This document shows, one piece after another, positions 32,651 to 41,779 of a stretch of 64,000 nt of DNA. The position numbers were made by a program, and so were the translations under genes. The notes below the pieces were generated by a model. The model ran no database searches. It had not been told where the DNA came from and worked only from the letters and a program-made list of their open reading frames with translations. This DNA is from JAJDIA01 sp031555735 (GTDB lineage: Bacteria; Bacteroidota; Bacteroidia; Bacteroidales; Tannerellaceae): assembly GCA_031555735.1 (NCBI GenBank), contig JAVBUE010000020.1, forward strand, positions 1 through 64,000, read 5' to 3'. The stretch's first letter is position 1. Every line of letters begins with the position of its first letter.

Positions 32651-33823
32651 TCAATAGGAGTGTCCGTCTTCACTCATCTCCTCATGGCCGATAGGTTCAG
32701 CATCCATCGCTTTCCACGCAAAGTAAATATAGGTTAATACGAACGGGATCAGCAGGGATACATATGTCATTACCTTCAGGGTGAACAGGCTGGACGAACT
32801 GTTTTGTATCGTGAGTGAGCTCTGCATGTCAGCCGTGGATGGATAATAGGCGGTGTTGTTCCAGCCGGTGCAAAGCAGCAGCGCCAATACCGCCAGTACC
32901 GTACCTCCTCCGGTAAGCCAGAACGCGTACTGCCCTTTTTTTCCGAACAGGATCAGGAGGATCCCCCAAAGGACGCCGATGATTCCGGTCACTAACAGTA
33001 CAGCCAGTACCGGCAATGCAGTCAGGTTCGTGAGGTACGTGAACGGGTAAACGTCTATGATGCCTTCAGGATTGCTCTTGAAACCATCGGATAGAAGCAG
33101 GTGAATAAGAAAGACAAGGAAGAAAAGCAAAAACAAGGGTGCCTCCACACGCAGTTGTTTAAAACACCTGTGGTTGAACTCCTCCTTACGAATGTTAATC
33201 TGGAAATAGAGGATGGCCAGTACCCGGGACAGGAAGAACACCGCCAGTCCCAGGCATACATTCCAGGGATTCAGGGCTGCTTCCAGTCCATGCCAGGGAT
33301 TCGCCCAACTGGATATGACCGGTGATCCGATTTGGGTAATCTGCTCTTTATTGACAATGAATTCCGCTCCCGTGAAGAACGTGCCCAGCGCCGTTCCCAG
33401 CAGGATCGGCCCGGCAATACCGTTGATGACCAGAAATATCTGATAGGTTTTCTTCCCTAATAAATTCCCCTTTTTTGCCTGGTATTCGTAAGATACGGCC
33501 TGGATCACGAAGCATAGCAGGATCAGCATCCATATCCAATAAGCGCCTCCGAAACTGGTGGAATAAAACAACGGGAAAGAAGCAAAGAAAGCACCCCCGA
33601 AGGTCACCAGCGTGGTAAAGGTGAACTCCCATTTCCGGCCGGTCGAATTCACAATCATTTTCTGTTCCATTTCTGTCTTGCCTAATGTGAACAGCAATGA
33701 TTGTCCCCCCTGGACGAACAGCAGAAAAACCAGCAACCCGCCCAACAGGGAGATGATAAACCACCAGTAGGATTGCAACTCCTGGAGTGTGGGATTCCAA
33801 AATATATATAATAATGTGTGCAT
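32651..33823 (-). CDS. cydB: Cytochrome bd oxidase subunit II
   Basis: 390 residues, about nine membrane helices. With CydA it forms the high-affinity quinol oxidase that lets Bacteroidales use nanomolar oxygen. Family segments: LLGGLLVFLLFVQGGQSLLF, GRKWEFTFTTLVTFGGAFFASFPLFYSTSFGGAYW. Stop side has a strong terminator; start is 11 bases after cydA. Confidence 0.95.
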   Translation of the reverse strand: MHTLLYIFWNPTLQELQSYWWFIISLLGGLLVFLLFVQGGQSLLFTLGKTEMEQKMIVNSTGRKWEFTFTTLVTFGGAFFASFPLFYSTSFGGAYWIWMLILLCFVIQAVSYEYQAKKGNLLGKKTYQIFLVINGIAGPILLGTALGTFFTGAEFIVNKEQITQIGSPVISSWANPWHGLEAALNPWNVCLGLAVFFLSRVLAILYFQINIRKEEFNHRCFKQLRVEAPLFLLFFLVFLIHLLLSDGFKSNPEGIIDVYPFTYLTNLTALPVLAVLLVTGIIGVLWGILLILFGKKGQYAFWLTGGGTVLAVLALLLCTGWNNTAYYPSTADMQSSLTIQNSSSSLFTLKVMTYVSLLIPFVLTYIYFAWKAMDAEPIGHEEMSEDGHSY

Positions 33824-33834
33824 AGTGGTATGAT

Positions 33835-35394
33835 TTAATGGGGTTTATCACTTGATTCAGGTCCTTTTCCGATCGCTTTCACCATGATGCCGATCTCGGC
33901 AATAAGCAATACAGTGAAGAGGGCCAGGAAGAGGAAGAAGGTGAGTTGCACCGACGATACATCCAGTTTGGAAATGGCGGCGCTCGAAGGCAGGATATCC
34001 TGGATCACCCACGGTTGACGCCCCACTTCAGCCACTATCCATCCTGCCTGGGTGGCAATGTAGGCCAGGGGGATCGACCAGAGGCATACATACTGCAGCC
34101 AACGGGTGCCGGCGAACTTCTTTTTATGCTCCCACAGCAGCGAAACAATGAAGAGGAGGATGAAGTAGCCGCCGAGGATCACCATGACCCGGAAGGAATA
34201 GAAGGTAAGGCTTACATTGGGGACCAACTCATTCACATCCCGGATGTAGCCGTAGCCAAAGTACGGATAGTTTGCTTCCAGTTTGGTGCGGTGAAGCTCT
34301 GCCGCGGCCATGTCTTTGTTTTTTTTCGCTGTCCGGTAATCGGCCAGGGCCTGAATGGCGGTTTGTCCTTTGGCGATCTTTTCGGCTGCCGATAAGGCGA
34401 CTGTCCCCTGCCGGGTGGTGTAACCGCCTTCAATCAGGTTGGTGATGCCAGGCACATAACCGTCTATTTTCCGTTCGGCCAGCAGGGATAGCATGTTCGG
34501 AAGTTGTATGTTGAACAGGAACGGATCCACTCCGTCGTCGTAGCGTTGCTTCTCGGGGTTCAACAGGCCGAAGGCTACCAATCCCACGCCGTTTCCGCCT
34601 TCATACAGTCCTTCCATAGCTGCCAGTTTCATTGGTTGTTTCTGTGCTACTTCGTATCCCGATTTATCTCCGGTGAAAGCGATCAGTAAGGAGGCGACCA
34701 GCCCGAACAGGGCACCCACCCGGATGCTCGACAGGGCAAAGGCGGTGTCCCGCTTTTTGAGGAGGTACCAACTGCTGACGCCTACCACGAACACACCTCC
34801 CAATACCCATCCGGAGAGAACCGTATGGAAAAATTTGTTGATGGCGACAGGCGACAGGGCTACCGCCCAGAAGTCGGACATCTCATTGCGTACCGTATCG
34901 GGGTTGAACGCCATGCCTACCGGATATTGCATCCAGGCATTGGCGATCAGGATCCATAAAGCGGAGAGGGTGGCGCCGGTCACCGTCAGCCAGGTAGAAG
35001 CCAGGTGGTAGCCTTTGCTCACTTTGTTCCAGCCGAAAAACATGACAGCGATAAAGGTGGCTTCCATGAAAAAGGCCAGGATCCCTTCAATCGCCAGGGG
35101 GGCGCCGAAGATGTCTCCCACGAACCAACTGTAATTCGACCAGTTGGTGCCGAACTCAAATTCAAGGATCAGCCCGGTGGCAATGCCGATCGCGAAGTTG
35201 ATCCCAAACAGTTTCATCCAATACCGGGCGGCTGTTTTCCAGTGTTCATTCCCGGTTTTGTAATAGATGGTTTCCATGACAGCCTGGATGATCCCCAGAC
35301 CCAGCGTCAGTGGTACGAACAACCAGTGATACATGGCCGTGAGCGCGAATTGTGCCCTCGACCAATCAATTAAAGCAGTATCAATACTTCCCAT
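33835..35394 (-). CDS. cydA: Cytochrome bd oxidase subunit I
   Basis: 519 residues. Carries the haem ligands: the first helix SRAQFALTAMYHWLFVPLTLG includes the N-terminal His, then a conserved Glu-rich helix near FEFGTNWSNYSWFVGDIFGAPLAIE, and Met in the C-terminal part. The quinol loop between helices 6 and 7 (about residues 250-370) is extended, the long-loop type. Full length. Twelve bases after DUF4492, eleven before cydB. Confidence 0.96.
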   Translation of the reverse strand: MGSIDTALIDWSRAQFALTAMYHWLFVPLTLGLGIIQAVMETIYYKTGNEHWKTAARYWMKLFGINFAIGIATGLILEFEFGTNWSNYSWFVGDIFGAPLAIEGILAFFMEATFIAVMFFGWNKVSKGYHLASTWLTVTGATLSALWILIANAWMQYPVGMAFNPDTVRNEMSDFWAVALSPVAINKFFHTVLSGWVLGGVFVVGVSSWYLLKKRDTAFALSSIRVGALFGLVASLLIAFTGDKSGYEVAQKQPMKLAAMEGLYEGGNGVGLVAFGLLNPEKQRYDDGVDPFLFNIQLPNMLSLLAERKIDGYVPGITNLIEGGYTTRQGTVALSAAEKIAKGQTAIQALADYRTAKKNKDMAAAELHRTKLEANYPYFGYGYIRDVNELVPNVSLTFYSFRVMVILGGYFILLFIVSLLWEHKKKFAGTRWLQYVCLWSIPLAYIATQAGWIVAEVGRQPWVIQDILPSSAAISKLDVSSVQLTFFLFLALFTVLLIAEIGIMVKAIGKGPESSDKPH

Positions 35395-35406
35395 ATGATA
35401 AAATTT

Positions 35407-35628
35407 TTAAGGTATAGCAGATCTTTCAATTAACTCTTCGGATACATACCGGCTTTTCCCTGTCGCGTTCCCGTATTGTTTGAGAAAGGAGGGGAAGAAG
35501 AATAACTTAAGGACAAAGAACATGATAAACAGTTTGATCAGGATGATACACCAGAGCGTTTTGCCCAGCGTCATCGCCTTGAATCCCTCCAGGTAAAAGT
35601 GGAAGACACGTGCCGGAAATGGTTTCAT
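35407..35628 (-). CDS. DUF4492 small membrane protein of the cyd operon
   Basis: 73 residues with one membrane helix (about 25-48, LWCIILIKLFIMFFVLKLFF) and the phrase FYLEGFKAMTLGKTLW before it, the DUF4492 pattern. This family stands regularly before cydA in Bacteroidota, so it is probably an assembly or accessory subunit of the bd oxidase, comparable in position to CydX-type small subunits though unrelated in sequence (inference). First gene of the operon. Confidence 0.85.
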   Translation of the reverse strand: MKPFPARVFHFYLEGFKAMTLGKTLWCIILIKLFIMFFVLKLFFFPSFLKQYGNATGKSRYVSEELIERSAIP

Positions 35629-35685
35629 CTGTGAATATCTTTCTATAATAACTGTTAAATCGGCCGGAAAGTTCGCCGGTCACAA

Positions 35686-35715
35686 CAAATGTAAACCTTT
35701 TTGCTGAAAGGCAAA
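35686..35715 (-). promoter_or_regulatory. Full Bacteroides-type promoter of the DUF4492-cydAB operon
   Basis: On the minus strand TTTG (35715-35712), 18 bases, then TACATTTG (35693-35686). The leader to the DUF4492 start is about 55 bases. No obvious oxygen-responsive Fnr/Crp palindrome was recognised. Confidence 0.6.
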
Positions 35716-35845
35716 CAATCCGGTAATCAAATTTGTCTATCGCGAAATAAATGACATAGATCAAATAGTGAGGCTATACTGTTAAAAAAGATTATTTTGC
35801 CGGAAGAAAGCGACACCGGAACTATGCCTGTCACACAGTATTGGC

Positions 35846-35853
35846 TATATTTG
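35846..35853 (+). promoter_or_regulatory. -7 promoter box (TATATTTG) of the 3-keto-sugar cluster
   Basis: TATATTTG, 78 bases upstream of the first oxidoreductase gene. The gap from 35629 to 35931 contains this and the divergent cyd promoter and nothing else I can support. Confidence 0.5.
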
Positions 35854-35931
35854 CGTCACTTTGTGTGGTGATAGGGCACAGGCTACAGGTAAAAAGATCA
35901 TTTAAGTGCTAATTTATAATAAAGTATTACT

Positions 35932-37413
35932 ATGTCAAACATTTCAAGAAGGATTTTTCTTCAAAGAGGGGCAACGGCAGCAGCCGCATTGACCATTGTT
36001 CCAAACACTATTCTTGGTAAGAGCCATGGTTACACAGCTCCTACGGATAAGTTGAATATCGCCGGTATCGGTATCGGAGGTATGGGTAATGCAAACTTGA
36101 CACACATGGCAACAGAGAATTTCGTGGCTCTCTGCGACGTGGACTGGAAGTACGCCAAACCGGTATTCGACCATTATTCACAGGCTAAAAAATACTGGGA
36201 CTATCGGAAGATGTTCGATGAAATGGGTAAGTCGATCGATGCTGTAATGGTGGCTACTGCCGACCATACGCACTGTATCATCGCTGCCGATGCCATCACG
36301 ATGGGCAAGCATGCGTATGTGCAAAAACCGTTGACACACTCTGTCTATGAATCCCGTTTGCTGACGAAACTGGCTGCCAAGCACCAGGTTGCCACCCAGA
36401 TGGGTAACCAAGGCTCATCCGCTGAAGGCGTTGACCTGATCTGCGAATGGATCTGGAACGGTGAGATCGGTGAGATCACCAAGGTGGAAGCATTCACCGA
36501 CCGTCCGATTTGGCCGCAAGGGCTGATGACTCCGGAAAAAGCCGACAAGATCCCTTCCACATTGAACTGGGATTTGTTCACCGGCCCGGCTGAAATGCGT
36601 CCGTATAACGCTGTTTACCATCCTTGGAACTGGCGCGGCTGGTGGGCGTATGGTACGGGAGCGTTGGGCGATATGGCCTGCCATATCTTGCATCCGGTAT
36701 TCAAAGGCTTGAAGCTGGGTTATCCTACCAAAGTACAGGGTTCTTCCACGCTGTTGCTGAAAGACTGCGCTCCGCAGGCTCAGTACGTGCGTCTGACTTT
36801 CCCTGCTCGTGACAATATGCCGAAGGTTGCCATGCCTGAAGTACAGGTGCACTGGTATGACGGTGGTTTGAAACCCGACATGCCTTGCGGATGGCCGGCA
36901 GGTAAAGATATGAACGACAGTGGTGGTGCCGTGATCTTCCACGGAACAAAAGATACGCTGATCTGCGGTTGTTATGGTGTGAATCCGTGGTTGATGTCAG
37001 GTCGCAAGCCGAACGCTCCGAAGGTATGCCGTCGCGTGGCGAAGGCTACGGAAGGTGGTCACGAACAAGACTGGATCCGTGCCTGTAAAGAAAGCACGGC
37101 TAACCGTGTGATGACGAAATCCGACTTCTCCGAAGCCGGTCCGTTCAACGAAATGGTGGTAATGGGTGTATTGGCAGTCCGCCTGCAGAACCTGAACAAG
37201 GAATTGCATTGGGACGGTCCGAACATGCAGTTTACCAACCTGACGGATAACGAGCAGATCGAGATCATTATCAAAGACGGTTTCAAAGTGCACGATGGTC
37301 ACCCGACGTTTGATAAACCCAAAACTCCGCCGATCAACGCGAAACAGTTTGCCGCCGAACTGATCAAGCACAACTATCGCGATGGCTGGAAGTTGGTTGA
37401 CATGCCCAGATAA
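35932..37413 (+). CDS. Gfo/Idh/MocA oxidoreductase, exported, 3-keto-glycoside pathway type
   Basis: 493 residues. The N-terminus SRRIFLQRGATAAAALTIVP is a Tat-like signal, so the enzyme is probably exported with its nucleotide bound. The Rossmann start IAGIGIGGMGNANL gives GxGxxG, the second motif is YVQKPLTH (QKP in place of the common EKP), and H-rich segments around YHPWNWRGWWAYGTGALGDM follow. In the Bacteroides thetaiotaomicron 3-keto pathway such proteins oxidise C3 of a sugar in a glycoside so that a DUF1080 protein can break the bond by elimination. Gene order here (Gfo/Idh, DUF1080, DoxX, Gfo/Idh) fits that pathway. Confidence 0.85.
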   Translation: MSNISRRIFLQRGATAAAALTIVPNTILGKSHGYTAPTDKLNIAGIGIGGMGNANLTHMATENFVALCDVDWKYAKPVFDHYSQAKKYWDYRKMFDEMGKSIDAVMVATADHTHCIIAADAITMGKHAYVQKPLTHSVYESRLLTKLAAKHQVATQMGNQGSSAEGVDLICEWIWNGEIGEITKVEAFTDRPIWPQGLMTPEKADKIPSTLNWDLFTGPAEMRPYNAVYHPWNWRGWWAYGTGALGDMACHILHPVFKGLKLGYPTKVQGSSTLLLKDCAPQAQYVRLTFPARDNMPKVAMPEVQVHWYDGGLKPDMPCGWPAGKDMNDSGGAVIFHGTKDTLICGCYGVNPWLMSGRKPNAPKVCRRVAKATEGGHEQDWIRACKESTANRVMTKSDFSEAGPFNEMVVMGVLAVRLQNLNKELHWDGPNMQFTNLTDNEQIEIIIKDGFKVHDGHPTFDKPKTPPINAKQFAAELIKHNYRDGWKLVDMPR

Positions 37414-37439
37414 TCTTTACCAATTAATGTATATTTAAA

Positions 37440-38324
37440 ATGAAAAATGTAATTGTATTAGCAAGTGCAGTTGTTATGATGGGTTCATTGGTTTCATGTG
37501 GTGGCGGTGGTTTGTCCAAACCTGCCGAACCGTGGGAAGACATCACGATCCAGACACAGGAAATTCCCGTGACTCCGGAAGATACTGTTATCCCGGCTTA
37601 CACTATTCTGGAAAAGACCCAGTACGATTTGGCAAAGTTTGCAATGGACAAGGATGGTTACTACATCCTCTTTGATGGCAAAACGTTCAATGGATGGCGT
37701 GGTTACGGCCGCGACAATGTACCCGCCCGTTGGGTGGTTGACGAAGCTGAAAAGGCGATCAAATTCGTTGGCTCTGGTGCTGGTGAAGCACAGGCTGCGG
37801 ATGGTGGCGACCTGATCTTCGGTCACAAGTTCAAAAACTTTGAACTCTCTATCGACTGGAAGGTGGCGAAAGGTTCCAACTCCGGTATCTTCTATCTCGC
37901 ACAGGAAATCCAGGGACAGCCGATCTACATCTCCGCTCCCGAAAGCCAGGTGCTGGATAACGCGAACCACCCGGATGCCAAGATGGGTGTGGACAACAAT
38001 CGTCAGTCGTCTTCTCTGTACGACATGATCCCTGCCAAACCGCAGAACGCCAAACCGTTCGGCGAATGGAACAACACCACGATCACTGTCTTCAAGGGCA
38101 CGGTGTTGCACCAGCAAAATGGCGCCAACGTGGTTGAATACCACCTCTGGACTCCGCAGTGGAAAGAAATGCTCGACAAGAGCAAATTCAGCAAAGAAGC
38201 ATGGCCGTTGGCTTATGATCTGCTGTTGAATTGCGGTGGAGCAAACCACGAAGGTTACATCGGTCTCCAGGATCATGGCGATGATGTTTGGTTCCGTAAC
38301 ATTAGAGTTAAAATTTTGGATTAA
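37440..38324 (+). CDS. DUF1080 lipoprotein, probable 3-keto-glycoside lyase/hydrolase
   Basis: 294 residues. Signal peptide with lipobox SLVSC (Cys20), so surface or periplasmic anchor. The DUF1080 (concanavalin-like) fold begins at about residue 70 with GYYILFDGKTFNGWRG; GDLIFGHKFKNFELSIDWKV and GSNSGIFYLAQE are the family core, and WNNTTITVFKGTVLHQQNG follows. Members of this family act on 3-ketoglycosides made by Gfo/Idh enzymes. Starts 26 bases after the first oxidoreductase and is followed by a strong terminator-like hairpin. Confidence 0.85.
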   Translation: MKNVIVLASAVVMMGSLVSCGGGGLSKPAEPWEDITIQTQEIPVTPEDTVIPAYTILEKTQYDLAKFAMDKDGYYILFDGKTFNGWRGYGRDNVPARWVVDEAEKAIKFVGSGAGEAQAADGGDLIFGHKFKNFELSIDWKVAKGSNSGIFYLAQEIQGQPIYISAPESQVLDNANHPDAKMGVDNNRQSSSLYDMIPAKPQNAKPFGEWNNTTITVFKGTVLHQQNGANVVEYHLWTPQWKEMLDKSKFSKEAWPLAYDLLLNCGGANHEGYIGLQDHGDDVWFRNIRVKILD

Positions 38325-38357
38325 TCCAGCTTACGGATATCACTTTGTATTTTAGGG

Positions 38358-38404
38358 AATACCCGAAGCTTGGCTTAACAGTTAAGGCTTCGGGTATTTT
38401 TTTT
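38358..38404 (+). terminator. Terminator inside the 3-keto-sugar cluster
   Basis: Perfect 12-bp stem: AATACCCGAAGC (38358-38369) with GCTTCGGGTATT (38387-38398), then a T-run. It separates the first two genes from the DoxX-oxidoreductase pair, so the second pair needs readthrough or its own promoter. Confidence 0.85.
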
Positions 38405-38468
38405 GGACTTAAACCTGACATTTCCCGTATCTCAATTGTTTAGACTATTAGAAATACTAAGAAAAAAA

Positions 38469-38975
38469 ATGAAAGCAGATTACAACTATTCAAAGGCCCA
38501 GTTTACCTGGCTGATGGTACTGCGCCTTTTTATCGGCTGGCATTTCATGTATGAAGGAATGGTAAAGATCCTGAATCCGCATTGGACGTCTTTGCCCTAT
38601 CTTCTGGACTCGAAAGGACCGGCCGCTTCCTTTTTCATTGAGTTGACGCAGAACGCCGACTTGATGGTAATGGTTAACTACGTGAATGAGTATGCCCTGT
38701 TGCTGATCGGTTTAGGGTTAACACTGGGATTGCTGTACCGGCTGTCGTCCGTTTGTGGCATGGTGCTCTTAGCCATGTACACCCTGTCTCACCCGTCTTT
38801 TATCGGAGCGGTCTATATGATGCCATTCGAAGGTTCTTACCTGTGGGTGGATAAGAACTTAGTCGAATTGGCTGCCTTGGGGTTAATGTGTGTCTTCCCG
38901 ACATCACAGATATGTGGTCTCGACCGTGTGTTGGGTCGTATGTGCCCGTCGTTGGTTAAATATAAGCTTATTTGA
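38469..38975 (+). CDS. DoxX family membrane protein
   Basis: 168 residues from ATG 38469 (MKADYNYSKAQFTWLMVLR); a longer frame from 38403 overlaps the terminator T-run and is rejected. Four membrane helices with the DoxX features RLFIGWHFMYEGMVKI and NEYALLLIGLGLTLGLLYR. DoxX proteins are small quinone-linked or scaffold membrane proteins. Next to exported Gfo/Idh enzymes it may pass electrons from sugar oxidation to the membrane (inference). Almost directly coupled to the next gene. Confidence 0.82.
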   Translation: MKADYNYSKAQFTWLMVLRLFIGWHFMYEGMVKILNPHWTSLPYLLDSKGPAASFFIELTQNADLMVMVNYVNEYALLLIGLGLTLGLLYRLSSVCGMVLLAMYTLSHPSFIGAVYMMPFEGSYLWVDKNLVELAALGLMCVFPTSQICGLDRVLGRMCPSLVKYKLI

Positions 38976-38977
38976 GT

Positions 38978-40633
38978 ATGTCTGAAGAAGTAAAAAATAC
39001 CCCTGAACGGGAACATGAACCGGACAAAGGACGCAGGGAAGTACTGAAAACGCTTGCTACCGTACCGGTATTGGGCGCACTGGCTTATGGTGTGTACCAG
39101 AAACGCAAGGACGCACTGAAAGATCGCAACATCTCCGATGTATTCCAGTTGAGCAACCGGCAGGCGGCTTACCTTGAACCGGAACAGGGAGGCAAACAGA
39201 TCCGCCTCGGTGTGATCGGTTTCGGTATCCGCGGCAAACAGTTGCTGCGCGCCGCCGGCTTTGCCGAACCCACGTGGATCGATGCCCGTATTGCCGACTC
39301 GAAACGGAATAAGAACGATACCCGCTACCAGCAATACCTCGAGCAGGACGACCTGAATATCGTAGTGAATGGCGTATGCGATATCTTCGATGTATTTGCC
39401 GACCAGGCTATCCTCGCCTGCTCCAACATCAACCGGGAAGGTACGGAGGGTACGTTCGGCAAGGCGCCGAAACGATACCGCCACTACCAGGAGTTGCTGG
39501 CTGCCGACGATATCGATGCCGTGATCATTGCCGCTCCCGACCATTGGCATGGAACTATGGCGATGGATGCCGCCAAAGCCGGTAAACATGTATATGTGGA
39601 AAAACCCATGTCGTGGACGGTTCCGGAAACCTACATGATCCGCGACGTGGTGAAAGAAGCAGGTATCGTTTTCCAGTTAGGCCACCAGGGACGGCAGACC
39701 GACTGTTACCAGAAGGCGGAAGAGATCATCGGCAACGGATTGCTGGGGAACGTCAACCTGATTGAGGTATGCACCAACCGCAACTCGCCGAACGGCGCCT
39801 GGGTATATGATATCATTGAAGGATCGAATCCGGAGACGATCGACTGGCATCAGTTCGAAGGCAACCCCGACCGCATCAAAGAGTATATGGACTATATGAC
39901 CAAATACAAACTCGAACGGTATGTCGGACCGGAAGAACGAAACCGCTTCAGCCTCGAACGTTTCTTCCGCTGGCGCTGCTGGTGGGATTACAGTACGGGG
40001 TTGTCGGGCGACTTGTTGACGCACGAATACGATGCCGTCAACCAGATCATGCATGTCGGTATCCCGCATTCGGCTACCTCGTCGGGCGGTATCTATTTCT
40101 TCAAGGATGGACGTACCGTGCCCGATGTGTTGCAAACCACTTTCGAGTTTCCGAAGCAGAACCTCACCATGCTCTATAGCGCCACGTTGGCGAGCAGCCG
40201 CAACCGGGGCAAGGTATTTATGGGTACGGACGCGTCGATGGAAGTGTCCAACATCTTGGAAATCACTGTCGATCAAGATTCGGCCCGGTATAAGGAAAAG
40301 ATCGCGCAAGGCGTGATTCCTACCGACAGTCCGTTCTATACCTATGTGCCGGGACAGAACAGTTCAGACACGGTAACATCGGCGACTGAATTATACTTTG
40401 CCAAACGTGGTCTGCTTTATACCTATGTGAATGGGAAGCGCTACGATACCACCCACCTGCATATCCGTGAGTGGCTGGAATGTATCCGCCAGCAGAAAAC
40501 GCCGAGTTGCAACATCGACCAGGCGTTTGAAGAAGCGATTACCGCCCACATGGGAACACGTGCCTACCTCGAAGGCCGTACCATGTATTGGGATCCGGAC
40601 AAGCAGGAGATCGTACGGGGTGAGCTTGCCTGA
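38978..40633 (+). CDS. Second Gfo/Idh/MocA oxidoreductase, exported or membrane-anchored
   Basis: 551 residues from ATG 38978, two bases after the DoxX stop (a TTG two codons upstream is less likely). A Tat-like or anchoring N-terminus has RREVLKTLATVPVLGALAYG. Rossmann motif IRLGVIGFGIRGKQLL, then YVEKPMSWT (EKP form) and FQLGHQGRQTDCY. It differs from the first enzyme in having a 60-residue insert after the first beta strand. The two probably act on different steps or substrates, one oxidising and one reducing the keto sugar. A sugar isomerase-type gene seen in the Bacteroides cluster is absent here. Confidence 0.85.
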   Translation: MSEEVKNTPEREHEPDKGRREVLKTLATVPVLGALAYGVYQKRKDALKDRNISDVFQLSNRQAAYLEPEQGGKQIRLGVIGFGIRGKQLLRAAGFAEPTWIDARIADSKRNKNDTRYQQYLEQDDLNIVVNGVCDIFDVFADQAILACSNINREGTEGTFGKAPKRYRHYQELLAADDIDAVIIAAPDHWHGTMAMDAAKAGKHVYVEKPMSWTVPETYMIRDVVKEAGIVFQLGHQGRQTDCYQKAEEIIGNGLLGNVNLIEVCTNRNSPNGAWVYDIIEGSNPETIDWHQFEGNPDRIKEYMDYMTKYKLERYVGPEERNRFSLERFFRWRCWWDYSTGLSGDLLTHEYDAVNQIMHVGIPHSATSSGGIYFFKDGRTVPDVLQTTFEFPKQNLTMLYSATLASSRNRGKVFMGTDASMEVSNILEITVDQDSARYKEKIAQGVIPTDSPFYTYVPGQNSSDTVTSATELYFAKRGLLYTYVNGKRYDTTHLHIREWLECIRQQKTPSCNIDQAFEEAITAHMGTRAYLEGRTMYWDPDKQEIVRGELA

Positions 40634-40664
40634 TCCAGGCTAACGCATGCTATCATCCATACAA

Positions 40665-40697
40665 GAGGGCGCCCGTTCTGAACAGGCGTCCTCTTTG
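40665..40697 (+). terminator. Terminator after the 3-keto-sugar cluster
   Basis: GAGGGCGCC (40665-40673) pairs with GGCGTCCTC (40685-40693) with one wobble; only a short T-run follows, so strength is uncertain. Confidence 0.5.
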
Positions 40698-40804
40698 GGT
40701 ATAGAAAAGTACGGAGAAAAAAGAGCCCTTTCTTTGTAACCGCCTGCGCGCGTACATTGTCTTATAAGCAGAAAGGAAGTACTAACACACTAAATGTAAG
40801 CGAT

Positions 40805-41206
40805 ATGGAAGATTGGATTGTGATTCCCATACTGGGGATCGTTTTTGGATGCGGAATCCCCGTCATTGTAGGTTCTATTCTGGGATTCCAGTATATAAAA
40901 GGGCGGAATGCCGAACGTTTGGCGATGATTACGCAGGGTATCATCCCGCAGGAGTATCCGAAACCGCTCCGGAAAGTGAACCGTTATGCCGCCTTGCGGA
41001 ACGGCTTGGTACTGGTCGGTATCGGATCCGGTATTTTTCTGGGTGTTTTCTCCGCGCAGGGAATGGTTCCCCGTATATGGGAGGAAATGTTTATCGCTTC
41101 CCTGGCGGTCATCCTGGGCGGCGTTGGTTTCGTAACCTATTTTTTCCTGGCCCGGAACATGGAACGGAAAGACGACGCCTATACCCAACGCCAGGAGAGA
41201 GTGTAG
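40805..41206 (+). CDS. DUF6249-like membrane protein
   Basis: 133 residues from ATG 40805 (MEDWIVIPILGIVFGCG); a 16-residue upstream extension is not preferred. Three membrane segments (about 4-26, 65-84, 95-115) and a short soluble stretch with the phrase RNAERLAMITQGIIP, which resembles the DUF6249 domain often encoded just before an ECF sigma factor in Bacteroidota. Stop is nine bases before the sigma gene, so it belongs to the same operon. Function unknown. Confidence 0.75.
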   Translation: MEDWIVIPILGIVFGCGIPVIVGSILGFQYIKGRNAERLAMITQGIIPQEYPKPLRKVNRYAALRNGLVLVGIGSGIFLGVFSAQGMVPRIWEEMFIASLAVILGGVGFVTYFFLARNMERKDDAYTQRQERV

Positions 41207-41215
41207 TTCCACGGA

Positions 41216-41779
41216 ATGGACGAAAGGCAATGGATCAGGCAGATCCTGGCGGGCGACATGCAAAGTTTCTCCTGCTTGGTGGCGAAGTATGAGAAGAGGG
41301 CTTATACCCTTGCTTTTCGTATTCTGGAAAACCGTGAGGAGGCGGAAGAGGTGATGCAGGACGCCTTTGTCAGGATGTACCGCGCCCTTCCGCTCTTTCA
41401 GTTCGAGAGCAAGTTCTCCACCTGGTTCTACCGTATCGTATATCGTACAGCGCTTACGGCACATCGTCGGCAACGTCTGTTCATCGGATACGATGAGGCG
41501 GGCGACGATACCCTGACTGATCATGAGATCGGATCGGCTACCGCCCTGCTGGAACAGAAAGACCGGAAGGAGATCATCCGGGAGGTGCTGGGTCGGTTAT
41601 CAGCCGACGAGTCGTTGCTGCTCACCCTCTATTACCTGGAAGAGTGTACGGTGGATGATATCCATCAGATCACCGGACTGACTCCTTCCAATATCAAAGT
41701 GAAATTATTTCGTAGCCGCAAACGTTTCTACGAAACACTGCAACGGACTATGCAAACTACAAAGATGGATATCCTATGA
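41216..41779 (+). CDS. ECF sigma-70 family RNA polymerase sigma factor
   Basis: 187 residues. Region 2: FSCLVAKYEKRAYTLAFRIL and EAEEVMQDAFVRMYRALPLF, with FSTWFYRIVYRTALTAHRR for promoter melting and -10 recognition. Region 4: LSADESLLLTLYYLEECT and TPSNIKVKLFRSRKRF helix-turn-helix. No region 1.1 or 3, so extracytoplasmic-function type. The next gene overlaps by four bases and is the probable anti-sigma factor. Regulon unknown. Confidence 0.92.
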   Translation: MDERQWIRQILAGDMQSFSCLVAKYEKRAYTLAFRILENREEAEEVMQDAFVRMYRALPLFQFESKFSTWFYRIVYRTALTAHRRQRLFIGYDEAGDDTLTDHEIGSATALLEQKDRKEIIREVLGRLSADESLLLTLYYLEECTVDDIHQITGLTPSNIKVKLFRSRKRFYETLQRTMQTTKMDIL

